Shown: positions 9,049 to 18,040, numbered from the stretch's first letter. The stretch is 64,000 nucleotides of DNA from Terriglobus roseus DSM 18391 (GCF_000265425.1 NC_018014.1:2170001-2234000); one strand, 5' to 3'. The notes: generated from the sequence alone by a model not told the origin. Translations and numbers: made by a program.

Positions 9049-11162
9049 ATACCGAGAACTCCGTGACGGCTCCTCAAAAGTTTTCCATGGCGCGGGCTAA
9101 GCCATTTCTTCTGCCAGCTGGGGCCTTGTGCACTATCTTCGTCATGCTTGTGCCGCTTCCCGGCATTGTGCTCGACCTGCTATTGGCGATATCGATCACT
9201 GCGTCATTGTTGGTCTTCCTCACTGCCGTACAGGTACGCAAGGCCACAGAGCTATCGGTCTTCCCGACACTCCTACTGTTGCTGACGCTCTTTCGTCTCT
9301 CACTGAATCTCGCATCGAGCCGTCGCATCCTCCTCCATGGCAGTGAAGGCACAAGCGCCGCTGGCGAGGTTATCCAGGCCTTTGGACAGTTCGTGGTGGG
9401 TGGCAACTACGTCGTTGGCTTCGTGCTGTTCTTGGCGCTGACCGCTATCCAGTTTCTCGTCGTGTCTCATGGAGCGGTACGAACCGCAGAGGTTACGGCG
9501 CGGTTCACGCTGGATGCGCTGCCAGGTAAGCAGATGGCGATTGACGCCGATATGAATGCCGGCCTGATCGACGAACAGCAGGCACGCAAGCGGCGCGAGG
9601 CTATCGCTCGTGAGGCAGAGTTCTATGGAGCAATGGATGGTGCGGCGCGCTTCAATCAGCGTGATGCTCTGGCCACCATCCTGATCACCGCGATCAACAT
9701 CATCGCGGGTCTTCTGATCGGCGTGTTTCAACAGGGCATCGATGTCGCCACTGCCGTCAAAACGTACACAATCCTCACCGTTGGCGACGGCTTGGTGACA
9801 ATGATTCCAAGTCTGCTCGTCTCGGTTGCGGGCGGGCTGGTGCTGACGCGTGCCTCCTCCGCAGGCACGTTGGATCAGGAACTGAACGCGCAACTCTTCG
9901 CGCGACGTAACACGATCTATCTCGCAAGCAGCGTCCTTCTCGCGATGGCGTTGATTCCCGGCATCCCGAAGATCCCGTTCCTCATGGTCGCAGGCGCATT
10001 GGCTCTTTTCGGCCGCCGCTTGCCCAGCGAGCAGCTACTTACGCAGGAGACAGCACTAACTGGGACGTCGAACGGTGGCGCCGCCATTTCGCCCGTACCT
10101 GGCGGTGAAGACCTCGGAAGTTTGCTTAGGGTGGAGGAACTGACACTTGAGATCGGTTTTCAGTTGATTCCGATGGTCGATGAGAAACAGGGCGGCCAGA
10201 TGCTCAATCGTGTGCGCGCTCTTCGTCGACATCTGGCGACAGAACTTGGCTTTATCGTGCCACCGGTTCACATCACGGATAACCTCCGCCTTCGGCCCAG
10301 GGAATATGTGGTGCTGCTGCGCGGAACTGAGATCGGGCGATGGCAGACAGAAAATAACTGCCTGCTCGCAGTGAATAGCGATCCCAAAGCCAGATCAATC
10401 CCGGGCACCGAGACAAGGGAGCCGGCCTTCGGCGTGCAAGCGAAGTGGATCGAACCCGGCCTGGAAGAGCAGGCACTGGCGGCTGGGTATTCCGTCGTAG
10501 ATCAGACCGCCGTGATCGGCACCCATCTTGCCGAATTGATACGGCGCCATGCGCACGAACTGCTTGGTCGCGTCGAGGTGAAGCGGTTGCTCGATTCAGT
10601 CAATGAGTCGCACCCCAAGCTGCTCGAGGAGCTGCTCCCGAAGCTGATGAGCCTTGGCGAGATACAGAAGGTATTGCAACAGTTGCTGCGGGAGCAGGTA
10701 AGCATCCGCAATCTTGGGACCTTACTGGAAACGATGGTGGAAGCTGCCACCCAGTCAAAGAATGTGGTCTTCCTTACGGAACAGATCCGCCAGGCACTCG
10801 GCCGCAACCTTGTACGACCGCTGCTCGATAACGATGGCAGTCTAAACGTCTTGATGCTTGACCGCGCCCTCGAAGAGCAAATCATCAGCACCTTTGATCC
10901 TGATGGTGCAGCTCGGCTGCTTGGCGAGACATCACGACCCGCGTCACAGGGAAACAACTTTCTTCGCCCAATCCTGGAGTCTGTGAAGCGCTTAACCGGC
11001 GATGGTGAACCAACGGCTCTCCCCGTGCTTCTTTGTCCATCGCCTGCTCGATATCACCTGCGGCGCTGGCTTGAGCCATTTCTGCCAAAGGTGACAGTGC
11101 TTGCACCTGCCGAGATCCCGCCGGAAGTACGGGTTCGGAGTCTTGGCACCGTGGGTGCGTGA
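9045..11162 (+). CDS. flhA: Flagellar export channel protein FlhA
   Basis: A 705-residue inner-membrane protein forming the nonameric export ring and docking chaperone-substrate complexes. The N-terminal half has about eight membrane helices with the FHIPEP signature region (TLFRLSLNLASSRRILLHG, residues about 83-101; then LPGKQMAIDADMNAGLIDE, residues about 157-175). The C-terminal half is the cytoplasmic FlhA-C domain. The ATG overlaps the flhB stop. Unlike in many bacteria, flhF and flhG, which set flagellar number and position, do not follow; the next gene is the sigma factor. Confidence 0.97.
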   Translation: MNTENSVTAPQKFSMARAKPFLLPAGALCTIFVMLVPLPGIVLDLLLAISITASLLVFLTAVQVRKATELSVFPTLLLLLTLFRLSLNLASSRRILLHGSEGTSAAGEVIQAFGQFVVGGNYVVGFVLFLALTAIQFLVVSHGAVRTAEVTARFTLDALPGKQMAIDADMNAGLIDEQQARKRREAIAREAEFYGAMDGAARFNQRDALATILITAINIIAGLLIGVFQQGIDVATAVKTYTILTVGDGLVTMIPSLLVSVAGGLVLTRASSAGTLDQELNAQLFARRNTIYLASSVLLAMALIPGIPKIPFLMVAGALALFGRRLPSEQLLTQETALTGTSNGGAAISPVPGGEDLGSLLRVEELTLEIGFQLIPMVDEKQGGQMLNRVRALRRHLATELGFIVPPVHITDNLRLRPREYVVLLRGTEIGRWQTENNCLLAVNSDPKARSIPGTETREPAFGVQAKWIEPGLEEQALAAGYSVVDQTAVIGTHLAELIRRHAHELLGRVEVKRLLDSVNESHPKLLEELLPKLMSLGEIQKVLQQLLREQVSIRNLGTLLETMVEAATQSKNVVFLTEQIRQALGRNLVRPLLDNDGSLNVLMLDRALEEQIISTFDPDGAARLLGETSRPASQGNNFLRPILESVKRLTGDGEPTALPVLLCPSPARYHLRRWLEPFLPKVTVLAPAEIPPEVRVRSLGTVGA

Positions 11163-11197
11163 AGTGTTGGAACAGGATCACCGAAGTGGGAGAGACG

Positions 11198-12124
11198 ATG
11201 GCGACCTTAGGCACAGGGAAGAACAGCATGGTCGATTACAACAGTGAGTTTATGTCTGCTTCTGAAATGCCACTCACGATGCTCGGTAAGACGGGTGCAG
11301 CCGTATTTAGCAGCAGCCCGGACTGCAACATCTATGGTCACACTCTTGAAGATGACAGTACAGCGATCGGTCCGGGGGAACGGGATCGACTACTGTTGGA
11401 GCATCTGCCTACCGTTCGCTTTGTGGCCCGTCGCATCCATGAGCGACTGCCACAGCACGTGGATATGGAAGACCTTGTGTCGGCCGGCATTGTCGGGCTC
11501 ATCGATGCGTTCTCGAAGTTTGACCACGGAAAGCAGGTGCAGTTCAAAAGCTATGCGCAGTTCCGCATCCGCGGCGCCATTCTCGATTCACTCCGCACGT
11601 TGGATTGGAGCCCGCGCGAACTACGGCGCAAGGGCCGTGCAATGGAAGAAACGGTGCGGACCATGACACAGCAGCTTGGCAGATCTCCTACGGAGCAAGA
11701 AATTGCTGCGGGCATGGAGATGAGCCTGAACGAGTACCAGCAACTGCTGGGGGAATTGAGGGGTTTGGAGATTGGGAGCCTCAATCTCGAACGCAATGAA
11801 GACGGCGGTGATGAGGAACTCTCCTATCTACCGGGTTCTGAGACCGATGAGCCACTCTTTCAGTGCCTGAAGGGTGAGCTTCGCCAACACCTCATCGATG
11901 CGATTGAAACGCTGCCGGAGAAGGAGCGCCTGGTCTTGACTCTTTACTACTACGAGGAGCTAACGATGAAAGAGATTGGCCTGACGTTAGGCGTGGTGGA
12001 GTCGCGTGTGTCTCAGATCCATTCCGCGGCTGTCGTAAAACTCCGCGTGGCAATGGCTGACCTGGGCGCACACAAGGCCGGCACAAAGCGGAACGCCTCG
12101 GTGAAAGGAATGCATGCCCGCTGA
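11198..12124 (+). CDS. fliA: RNA polymerase sigma-28 factor FliA
   Basis: Alternative sigma factor for late flagellar genes. From ATG 11198 (ribosome site GGGAGAG 4 bp before) the product is 308 residues. After an unconserved 60-residue lead come sigma region 2 (HVDMEDLVSAGIVGLIDAF, then FKSYAQFRIRGAILDSLR), region 3 (SPRELRRKGRAMEETVRTM) and region 4 (LPEKERLVLTLYYYEELTM, then helix-turn-helix LGVVESRVSQIHS). These are FliA/WhiG-type signatures. The frame is open to GTG 11159, just behind flhA. Its anti-sigma, FlgM, is encoded at 18041, so both halves of the hook checkpoint are in one locus. Confidence 0.95.
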   Translation: MATLGTGKNSMVDYNSEFMSASEMPLTMLGKTGAAVFSSSPDCNIYGHTLEDDSTAIGPGERDRLLLEHLPTVRFVARRIHERLPQHVDMEDLVSAGIVGLIDAFSKFDHGKQVQFKSYAQFRIRGAILDSLRTLDWSPRELRRKGRAMEETVRTMTQQLGRSPTEQEIAAGMEMSLNEYQQLLGELRGLEIGSLNLERNEDGGDEELSYLPGSETDEPLFQCLKGELRQHLIDAIETLPEKERLVLTLYYYEELTMKEIGLTLGVVESRVSQIHSAAVVKLRVAMADLGAHKAGTKRNASVKGMHAR

Positions 12125-13031
12125 ACTTGTGCAGCTAGCAGGGGAGAAGCGGGCCTTCAACTTCAGCCGTGCAGGGCTTGTCGGGAATGACCAGATGCGC
12201 ACGCTGCGCACGGTGGACGAGCAGTTCGCTCGGAACCTGACGCATACGCTGGGTGCCTGGATGCGAACTAACATCACGATCGCACCGCAGCCCGCTGAGC
12301 AGACCGTCTTCAGTCAATTCATGGAGAAGACCGCAGCGGAATGTCATGTGGTTCCACTCCGGGTCGAGCCACTGCAGGTGCGTGGTGCGATGTCGCTCGA
12401 TCTGCAGCTGGCACCATCGATCATCGACCTGTTGCTGGGTGGTAGTGGTCGTACCAGCGGGTTGGCGCGCGAATTGACGGAAATCGAAGAGGCCGTTCTT
12501 GGTTCGGTGCTGGAGATCGTGTCGAGGGAATGGAACGCCGCATGGAGCACGCTTGGCATGGAGTTCATCCCGCAACCGCGTGAGCGTGACAGCGCTGGTC
12601 AGCGCATGATGCCGCTGCAGGAGAAGGTGTTCTTCTGCAGGTTCCAGGTGTCTCTAGCCGAGCTCACGGGTGAACTGCTGTTCTGTATGCCGTCCTCTGC
12701 ATTAACGTCCACGCTAAAAGCCGTATCGCATCGCCGGGAAAGGCAGCGGCAACGTACCGCCGAGGAGCGAGGACGCATGTTGCAGCGGCTGGGTGCAGCC
12801 GGACTGCGGGCACAGCTTCACTTTCCAGCGATGCGTCTTCACGCAGAGGAACTGCGCTCTTTGAAGGTGGGAGCGTTGTTGTGTTTGCCGCTATTACGCG
12901 GTGTTTCTGCTGAGATACGCGTGGGTGGTGTTGCTGTATTTCGTGCGCTTCCTGTGCGTGCGGGGGAGCATCGTGCTGCTCAGATTGAGCATGCGCTGGA
13001 GTTGATCTCTGTTGAGGAGCATGCGGCATGA
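12114..13031 (+). CDS. fliM: Flagellar switch protein FliM, without an N-terminal CheY motif
   Basis: C-ring protein that transmits the rotation signal and anchors to FliG. The 305-residue product has the middle domain (residues about 40-190, with QFARNLTHTLGAWM, LLLGGSGR and LTEIEEAVLGSVLEIV) and a C-terminal SpoA-like domain. The N-terminus starts straight into the domain-entry region (AFNFSRAGLVGNDQMRTLR) and has no EIDALL-type CheY-binding peptide. The ATG lies inside the end of fliA, 10 bp before its stop, with AAAGGA upstream, so the short N-terminus does not look like a start-call error. The downstream fliN overlaps by 4 bp. Confidence 0.88.
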   Translation: MPAELVQLAGEKRAFNFSRAGLVGNDQMRTLRTVDEQFARNLTHTLGAWMRTNITIAPQPAEQTVFSQFMEKTAAECHVVPLRVEPLQVRGAMSLDLQLAPSIIDLLLGGSGRTSGLARELTEIEEAVLGSVLEIVSREWNAAWSTLGMEFIPQPRERDSAGQRMMPLQEKVFFCRFQVSLAELTGELLFCMPSSALTSTLKAVSHRRERQRQRTAEERGRMLQRLGAAGLRAQLHFPAMRLHAEELRSLKVGALLCLPLLRGVSAEIRVGGVAVFRALPVRAGEHRAAQIEHALELISVEEHAA

Positions 13032-13345
13032 GCGGGAACTTAGAGAGTGTGGGCGCAGTGGTGGATGAGGTTGCTGCGGTTGGGAATGATGCTTTGCTGG
13101 ATATTGAGCTGGAGGCGAGGATCCAGTTTGGTTCGCGTGAGATGTTGTTGTCGGAATTGATGGAATTGAATGCCGGCGATGTTGTTGAACTGGATCGACT
13201 TATCTCGGATCCGGTGGATCTGCTGGTGGGGGATCGCATTGTTGCTCGTGGTGAGGTGGTGGTTGTGGGCGGGAACTTTGGTCAGCAGGTGACCGAGGTG
13301 GTCGCCCCAAAGCCGCGGCTTGAGAGTGTTCGGTGTCTGCTTTAG
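13028..13345 (+). CDS. fliN: Flagellar switch protein FliN
   Basis: A 105-residue SpoA-domain protein with the FliN pattern (IELEARIQFGSREMLLSEL, then ELNAGDVVELDRLISDPVDLLVGDRIVARGEVVVVGGNFG). FliN lines the base of the C ring and binds FliH for delivery of export cargo. It overlaps fliM by 4 bp, and the FliM-FliN pair is the usual heteromeric unit. Compared with the SpoA protein at 5297 it is much closer to consensus, so this copy is the better candidate for the working FliN. Confidence 0.92.
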   Translation: MSGNLESVGAVVDEVAAVGNDALLDIELEARIQFGSREMLLSELMELNAGDVVELDRLISDPVDLLVGDRIVARGEVVVVGGNFGQQVTEVVAPKPRLESVRCLL

Positions 13346-13547
13346 GCGGCTTCATTTTTTGCGTTGTTTGTCGCGAATCTTTTGGAGAGTTGTTTTTGGG
13401 GCAGAACCCCTGTATTTGCTGCGCATTTGTGTATGCATTGAGTCGTTTCGTGCATTTTTGAATCGATTCATAACGCATGTTTTGTCGTTAATTGCTTCTT
13501 AGATTCGTGGGCGCTGGGTTGGCGATCTTCTTGCCTGTAGTCCCGGC
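13346..13547. other. AT-richer gap that splits the flagellar locus
   Basis: 202 bp without a gene, clearly richer in T than the flanking genes. It contains a small GC hairpin (GGGG at 13398-13401 pairing with CCCC at 13407-13410) and a perfect 10-bp palindrome GAATCGATTC at 13460-13469. This is the only sizeable break in the flagellar cluster, so a terminator for the export/switch operon and a promoter for the rod-ring operon are likely here. I see no match to the sigma-28 consensus. Confidence 0.4.
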
Positions 13548-14306
13548 ATGGATAGCGGACTTTACGCGGCTTATACGGGACTGCTGGCGCGCACGCAGGC
13601 GCTTGATACCGCTGCGAACAATCTTGCCAACAGCAACACGAACGGCTTCCGCGCGCAGCAGGATTACTTTCGTGGTGTGATGGCGGGTCTGGCCGGCGAA
13701 ACGGTTACCGATGACAGCGGTGTGGGCGCTGCGGTGAACCAGTTCGGCATCCTGGGTGGTACTCGGCTGGATGTGAGCCAGGGACAGATCAACTCCACCG
13801 GCAATCCGCTGGACCTTGCTTTGAATGGCAGCGGCTTCTTCGAAGTGAAGACGGCGCATGGGACGCAGCTTACGCGGGACGGAGCGTTTCTTCGGTCGGG
13901 GGACGGAACGCTTACGACGCAGCATGGCGAGCCGGTGCTGGATGCGAGCGGCGCTGCGATTGTGTTGCCGACGGGGTCGGTGCATGTGGGCGACAACGGA
14001 GACATCTCGGTGAGTACGCCTGATGGTGGCAGCGGGATTGTGGGCCGGCTTGCGATCGTGAACTATGCCACGGAGGACCTGGGGGCGGCGGGAACGAACC
14101 ACTTCGTGGTGCGTGATGGAGCCAAGGCGACGAAGGCCGATGGGCAGGTGCAGGAGGGTGCGCTCGAAGGAGCGAACCAGGACACGGTTCACGGCACGAT
14201 GCAATTGATGCTGGTGCAGCGGCAGGCCGAGATGATGCAGAAGGCGTTGAACGTCTTCCATAACGACTTCGACAAGACAGCGACGGAAGAACTCGGCCGC
14301 GTCTAG
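13548..14306 (+). CDS. flgF: Proximal-rod protein FlgF
   Basis: A 252-residue rod subunit. The N-terminal rod motif (LYAAYTGLLARTQALDTAANN followed by LANSNTNGFRAQQ) and C-terminal end (GALEGANQDTVHGTMQLMLVQ) belong to the FlgF/FlgG/FlgE family. The short first helix and the N-terminal MDSGLYAAYTG fit FlgF. It directly precedes FlgG, the standard order. First gene of the second flagellar block, after a 202-bp gap. Confidence 0.92.
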   Translation: MDSGLYAAYTGLLARTQALDTAANNLANSNTNGFRAQQDYFRGVMAGLAGETVTDDSGVGAAVNQFGILGGTRLDVSQGQINSTGNPLDLALNGSGFFEVKTAHGTQLTRDGAFLRSGDGTLTTQHGEPVLDASGAAIVLPTGSVHVGDNGDISVSTPDGGSGIVGRLAIVNYATEDLGAAGTNHFVVRDGAKATKADGQVQEGALEGANQDTVHGTMQLMLVQRQAEMMQKALNVFHNDFDKTATEELGRV

Positions 14307-14327
14307 ATCGTTCTTCAGGAGCAACAG

Positions 14328-15116
14328 ATGATTCGCGCACTCTACACGGCAGCGAGCGGCATGAGCGCACAGCAGGCCAATCTGGACACGGTCGCCAATA
14401 ACCTGGCGAACTCTTCGACGACAGGGTTCCGGCGGCGCAACCTCCAGTTCGAAGACATGATGTATCAGAACATGGTGATGCCGGGGGCTGCGCAGACGAC
14501 GAGCACCACACAGGCGGGTCTGCAGATCGGGCTCGGAACGCATGCTGTTTCGACCGAGGTTGTGAATACGCAGGGCGACTTCAATCAGACCGGCAACCAG
14601 CTTGACCTTGCGATTAGTGGGGCCGGGTTCTTTCAGGTGACACGGCCGGACGGGACGACAGCGTACACGCGTGACGGCAGTTTCAAGCTCACCTCTGCGG
14701 GACAGATGGTGACGGCGAATGGTGAGCCACTTTCGCCCGCGATCACGATACCGACGAATGCCACGAGCATCAGTATCTCCCAGTATGGGGTGGTGACGGC
14801 GACGATCCCAGGGCAGACTGCGGCATCGACACTGGGCCAGATCCAGCTTGTGACCTTTCCAAATCCCGGCGGGCTGAACTCCATCGGCGGCAACCTTTTG
14901 ACGGCGAGCGGTGCGAGTGGGAATGCGGTGGTCGATAACCCCGGCGGAGCCGCTGGCCTGGGCACGTTGCAGCAGGGATCGCTCGAGGCGAGCAACGTGG
15001 ATGTGGTGGAGGAGTTCGTGCAGATGGTGCTCGCGCAGCGGGCGTATGAGAGTAACTCCAAGGTCATCAAGACGGCGGATGACATGTACTCGCAAGTGAA
15101 CAACCTGGTGCGCTGA
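14328..15116 (+). CDS. flgG: Distal-rod protein FlgG
   Basis: A 262-residue rod protein with the strongly conserved FlgG N-terminus (MIRALYTAASGMSAQQANLD, then VANNLANSSTTGFRRR) and C-terminus (NVDVVEEFVQMVLAQRAYESNSKVIKTAD is the family end, residues about 225-253). FlgG forms the drive shaft that passes through the P and L rings. The ribosome site CAGGAG lies 7 bp upstream. The stop overlaps flgA by one base. Confidence 0.97.
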   Translation: MIRALYTAASGMSAQQANLDTVANNLANSSTTGFRRRNLQFEDMMYQNMVMPGAAQTTSTTQAGLQIGLGTHAVSTEVVNTQGDFNQTGNQLDLAISGAGFFQVTRPDGTTAYTRDGSFKLTSAGQMVTANGEPLSPAITIPTNATSISISQYGVVTATIPGQTAASTLGQIQLVTFPNPGGLNSIGGNLLTASGASGNAVVDNPGGAAGLGTLQQGSLEASNVDVVEEFVQMVLAQRAYESNSKVIKTADDMYSQVNNLVR

Positions 15117-15673
15117 TGCGTCGATCGCCGGTGGGACTGCTTTGGTGGGTTGCGTGGCTAGTGGCTGTCACGCATGCCTCGGCGCAGGGAGTGACGGCAA
15201 CGAATGGATGTGCGTCCACGCCCGAGGCTGCCGTAGAGTCCGCGATGGGCAGGGGGCTGCCGATTGCGCCTGCCGAAGGCGAAGGATTTCGAGTGCAGGA
15301 TGTGCAGGTGGACGCCGTTTTGCATCGGACCTGGGCGCGTGTGCGGCGATGTGACCGTGACGCGCCTTTGATCTTTATGCCTCTGAAAGCTGCGTTCAAA
15401 GCTGTTCTGCCGCCTGGTAAGTCGGAGTACGTTGCCGGCGTAGTCATGCCGGTGCTCTCCGAAGTGGTGGTGCATGCGGGCGATGTTGTGCGTGTGGTCT
15501 CGGCAAGCGACAGCGTGCGGATGGTCCTGGAGGCGACTGCGAATCAGCAGGGCGCTGTTGGCGACATGGTCGTGGTCACGCTGAAGAGGCGGATGAACCA
15601 AGCGGCAGATGAGCCGGATCACAGGATGCGTGGCACGGTGCTTGCCGACAAGAGTGTCGAGGTGAAGCTTTGA
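15116..15673 (+). CDS. flgA: FlgA, P-ring assembly chaperone
   Basis: Periplasmic chaperone for FlgI during P-ring assembly. The 185-residue product starts with a signal peptide (hydrophobic residues 8-22, ending THASAQG), and its second half has the SAF/ChapFlgA beta-clip pattern (VVVHAGDVVRVVSASDSVRMVLEA, then VGDMVVVTLKR). The C-terminus, MRGTVLADKSVEVKL, is typical of FlgA. It overlaps flgG by one base and is followed directly by flgH. Length is slightly shorter than the 220 residues of enterobacterial FlgA. Confidence 0.85.
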   Translation: MRRSPVGLLWWVAWLVAVTHASAQGVTATNGCASTPEAAVESAMGRGLPIAPAEGEGFRVQDVQVDAVLHRTWARVRRCDRDAPLIFMPLKAAFKAVLPPGKSEYVAGVVMPVLSEVVVHAGDVVRVVSASDSVRMVLEATANQQGAVGDMVVVTLKRRMNQAADEPDHRMRGTVLADKSVEVKL

Positions 15674-15690
15674 CGGGCGGACAGAAGGCG

Positions 15691-16461
15691 ATGAGCGCAT
15701 ACCGGTTCGGTTACATTGTCGTTGGGGTATCGCTGCTGGGGGCTGATGCGATGCAGGCCCAGGCGAAGGCGGTGACTGCTGCGTCCGCGACGAAGTCTGC
15801 GAAAGATCCGGCTGCGGGATCGCTGGATGACTATCTGCGGCGGGTGCGTGCGGAGTTCGCTGAGAACCGGCCGGAGGCCGGTGCGATCTGGACGGATGGC
15901 AGCCGGTTCGCACGCTTGAGCGCGGACGTGCGGGCGAGGCAGGTGCATGACCTGGTTTCTGTGGTGGTTTCCGAGGCCCTGGAGTCGTCGACGGATGGTG
16001 CGGTGAAGGGGAGTCGAAGTTCCTCCGCGAGCAGCGCGATCACTGCGTTGTTTCAGAAGTTGTCCGCGGCCAGCGCCGCGCAGAACCTGGTGAATATGAA
16101 TGCGCAGTCCGCGTTGAATGCGCAGGGTCAGAGCGCGAACAGCAGCAGCCTGAGCACGACGCTGGGCGGCGAGGTGGTCGAGGTTCTACCGAATGGAATG
16201 CTGGTGATCGAGGCGGCGCGGCAGGTGGAGTTCAGCCAACAGACGCAGACGGTCGTGCTGCGCGGGCTGGTGAGGCCGGAGGATATCTCGCAGTCGAACC
16301 GCGTGCTGTCGACCGCGATCAGCGACCTTACGTTGCAGGTGCGTGGGCATGGGATTGTTTCGGACTACACACACCGGCCGAATGTGCTGGTTCGGTTATT
16401 GCAGCGGGCTTTGATCTTTTCATTCTTCGGGGGCGCGCTAGTTCGGTTGATTGATTCCTAA
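15691..16461 (+). CDS. flgH: L-ring protein FlgH
   Basis: Outer-membrane L-ring subunit that forms the bushing for the rod. From ATG 15691 (AGAAGG 2 bp before; TTG 15670 is the alternative) the product is 256 residues with a hydrophobic leader and Ala/Gln cleavage region. FlgH hallmarks are present: DLVSVVVSE (residues about 87-95), LGGEVVEVLPNGMLVIEAARQV, and VVLRGLVRPEDISQSN with DLTLQVRGHG. Enterobacterial FlgH is a lipoprotein; I see no clear lipobox cysteine here, so membrane attachment may differ. Confidence 0.9.
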   Translation: MSAYRFGYIVVGVSLLGADAMQAQAKAVTAASATKSAKDPAAGSLDDYLRRVRAEFAENRPEAGAIWTDGSRFARLSADVRARQVHDLVSVVVSEALESSTDGAVKGSRSSSASSAITALFQKLSAASAAQNLVNMNAQSALNAQGQSANSSSLSTTLGGEVVEVLPNGMLVIEAARQVEFSQQTQTVVLRGLVRPEDISQSNRVLSTAISDLTLQVRGHGIVSDYTHRPNVLVRLLQRALIFSFFGGALVRLIDS

Positions 16462-16536
16462 GCGCTTCTTACTTTCTGCCGTGATCCGTGGCCAGACGAT
16501 TGCACTGCCTTGGTATTGAGGATGGAAGCCTTCGTC

Positions 16537-17670
16537 ATGCTGATTGTGCTGAGAGACCGCCGCATTCGTTTCGCGCTGGGTTTGCTGCTGCTGTTTGTGG
16601 CGGAGGTGGCCTTGCTTGCCGATACGGTACCTGCGCAGCGGCAGGCGCGAATCAAGGATATTGCCACCATTGAAGGTATTCGTGAGAACCAGTTGGTGGG
16701 CTATGGGATTGTTGTTGGGTTGAACGGCAGCGGTGATAGCCAGCAAACGGCATTTCCAGTGCAGACGCTGGCAGCGACGCTATTGCGTATGGGGGTGAGT
16801 GTGCCGACGAGTGCGATCCGTGTGCAGAACATGGCGGCAGTGTTTATCTCTGCAGCGCTGCCGGCGTTTGCGCGCTCGGGGACGAGGGTGGATCTCACGG
16901 TCTCATCGGCGGGTGATGCCCGGAGCCTGGAGGGTGGGCTGCTGCTGATGACTCCGCTGTATGGCACGGATGGCAGGATCTATGCGGAGGCGCAGGGGCC
17001 ATTGGTGCTTGGCGGGTATTCGGTCAGTGCGAATGGCAACAGCAAGAGTGTGAATCATCCGACGACGGCCCGCATTCCGATGGGTGGATCGGTGGAGCGT
17101 GGTGTGCCGCTGGATCTGGCGGGACGGACGACCTTCAACATCCTGCTGCAAGATGCGGACTTTCGGAGTGCGCGGTCGATGGCGGATGCGATCAACAAAG
17201 AGTTGGGTCGACCAGCCGCGCATGCGAGTAACAGCCGCAGTGTGGAACTGCAGGTGAAGGCGGGCGAAGATGTGCCGGAGCTGCTGTCTCGTGTAGAGGG
17301 TGTTGAGGTGACGCTGTCGCCGAAGGCGAAGGTCGTGGTGAATGAGCGAACCGGCACCGTGGTGATCGGCGGCAATGTGGTGCTGCAGCCCGCTTCGATT
17401 CTGCATGGAGGCCTGGCGGTCAACATTGTGAGCGAGTTTGAGGTATCGCAGCCAAACGGGTTCTCAAACGGCTCGACGAAGGTGGTACAGCAGACGCAGG
17501 TCGACGCGAAAGAGAAGCCGGTGAACCGCATTGATCTGAAGAGCGGATCGACGGTGGAGGACCTGGTGCGGAGCCTGCAGATGATTGGCGCGACGGCACG
17601 TGACGTGATCTCTATCCTGCAGGCGATGAAATCTGCCGGTGCGGTTGAGGCAGAGATTGAGGTGCTGTGA
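16537..17670 (+). CDS. flgI: P-ring protein FlgI
   Basis: Periplasmic P-ring subunit. The mature core is unmistakable: RIKDIATIEGIRENQLVGYG followed by IVVGLNGSGD, later ARIPMGGSVER, and the conserved end LVRSLQMIGATARDVISILQ with a final GAVEAEIEVL. A signal peptide precedes it (hydrophobic core FALGLLLLFVAEVALLA). The frame is open from TTG 16510, with ATGs at 16522 and 16537. I favour 16537, which has GGAAG at a workable distance and gives a standard signal peptide. The gene overlaps flgJ by one base. Confidence 0.93.
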   Translation: MLIVLRDRRIRFALGLLLLFVAEVALLADTVPAQRQARIKDIATIEGIRENQLVGYGIVVGLNGSGDSQQTAFPVQTLAATLLRMGVSVPTSAIRVQNMAAVFISAALPAFARSGTRVDLTVSSAGDARSLEGGLLLMTPLYGTDGRIYAEAQGPLVLGGYSVSANGNSKSVNHPTTARIPMGGSVERGVPLDLAGRTTFNILLQDADFRSARSMADAINKELGRPAAHASNSRSVELQVKAGEDVPELLSRVEGVEVTLSPKAKVVVNERTGTVVIGGNVVLQPASILHGGLAVNIVSEFEVSQPNGFSNGSTKVVQQTQVDAKEKPVNRIDLKSGSTVEDLVRSLQMIGATARDVISILQAMKSAGAVEAEIEVL

Positions 17671-18038
17671 TGCTGACATCCTTGACGGCGGTGCCGGGCA
17701 CTTCCGACGTTTCAGTGCAGGCGGACAATGCTGCGCGACATGCGAAGTTGATGCATGCTGCGCAACAATTTGAGGCCGTGATGCTGGGCGAGTTGATGAA
17801 GCCCCTGTCGAAGTCCTCTGCAGTTGACGGAGAGGAAGGCGAGCAGAGCGGTAACGCGATGCAGGGGTATGGCGTCGAGGCGATGGCGGGTGCGCTGGCG
17901 CAGTCTGGTGCGTTGGGATTTGCGCACCGGATGGTTGCGGCAGTGGAAGGACAGTACGAGAAAAGTATGTCCGAAAAAAATACAGTTCCGGCTCATGGTT
18001 CTGTGGATGCTGCCGATGATCCGATGGGAGGGAAGTAG
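17670..18038 (+). CDS. flgJ: FlgJ-type rod-binding protein (no hydrolase domain)
   Basis: A 122-residue protein with the rod-binding domain of FlgJ (AAQQFEAVMLGELMKPLSKS, then GYGVEAMAGALAQSGALGFA). It stops before the peptidoglycan-hydrolase domain found in gammaproteobacterial FlgJ. Single-domain FlgJ proteins are common; they act as rod caps and rely on a separate lytic enzyme, none of which is seen here. The ATG overlaps the flgI stop (GTG 17667 is an alternative). Confidence 0.87.
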   Translation: MLTSLTAVPGTSDVSVQADNAARHAKLMHAAQQFEAVMLGELMKPLSKSSAVDGEEGEQSGNAMQGYGVEAMAGALAQSGALGFAHRMVAAVEGQYEKSMSEKNTVPAHGSVDAADDPMGGK

Positions 18039-18040
18039 AG

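Noticed and set aside
13488..15095. Long minus-strand open frame (535 codons) opposite flgF and flgG
   Set aside because: Arg/His-rich composition typical of the complement of G+C-rich genes; no motif; it lies fully across two well-supported flagellar genes.
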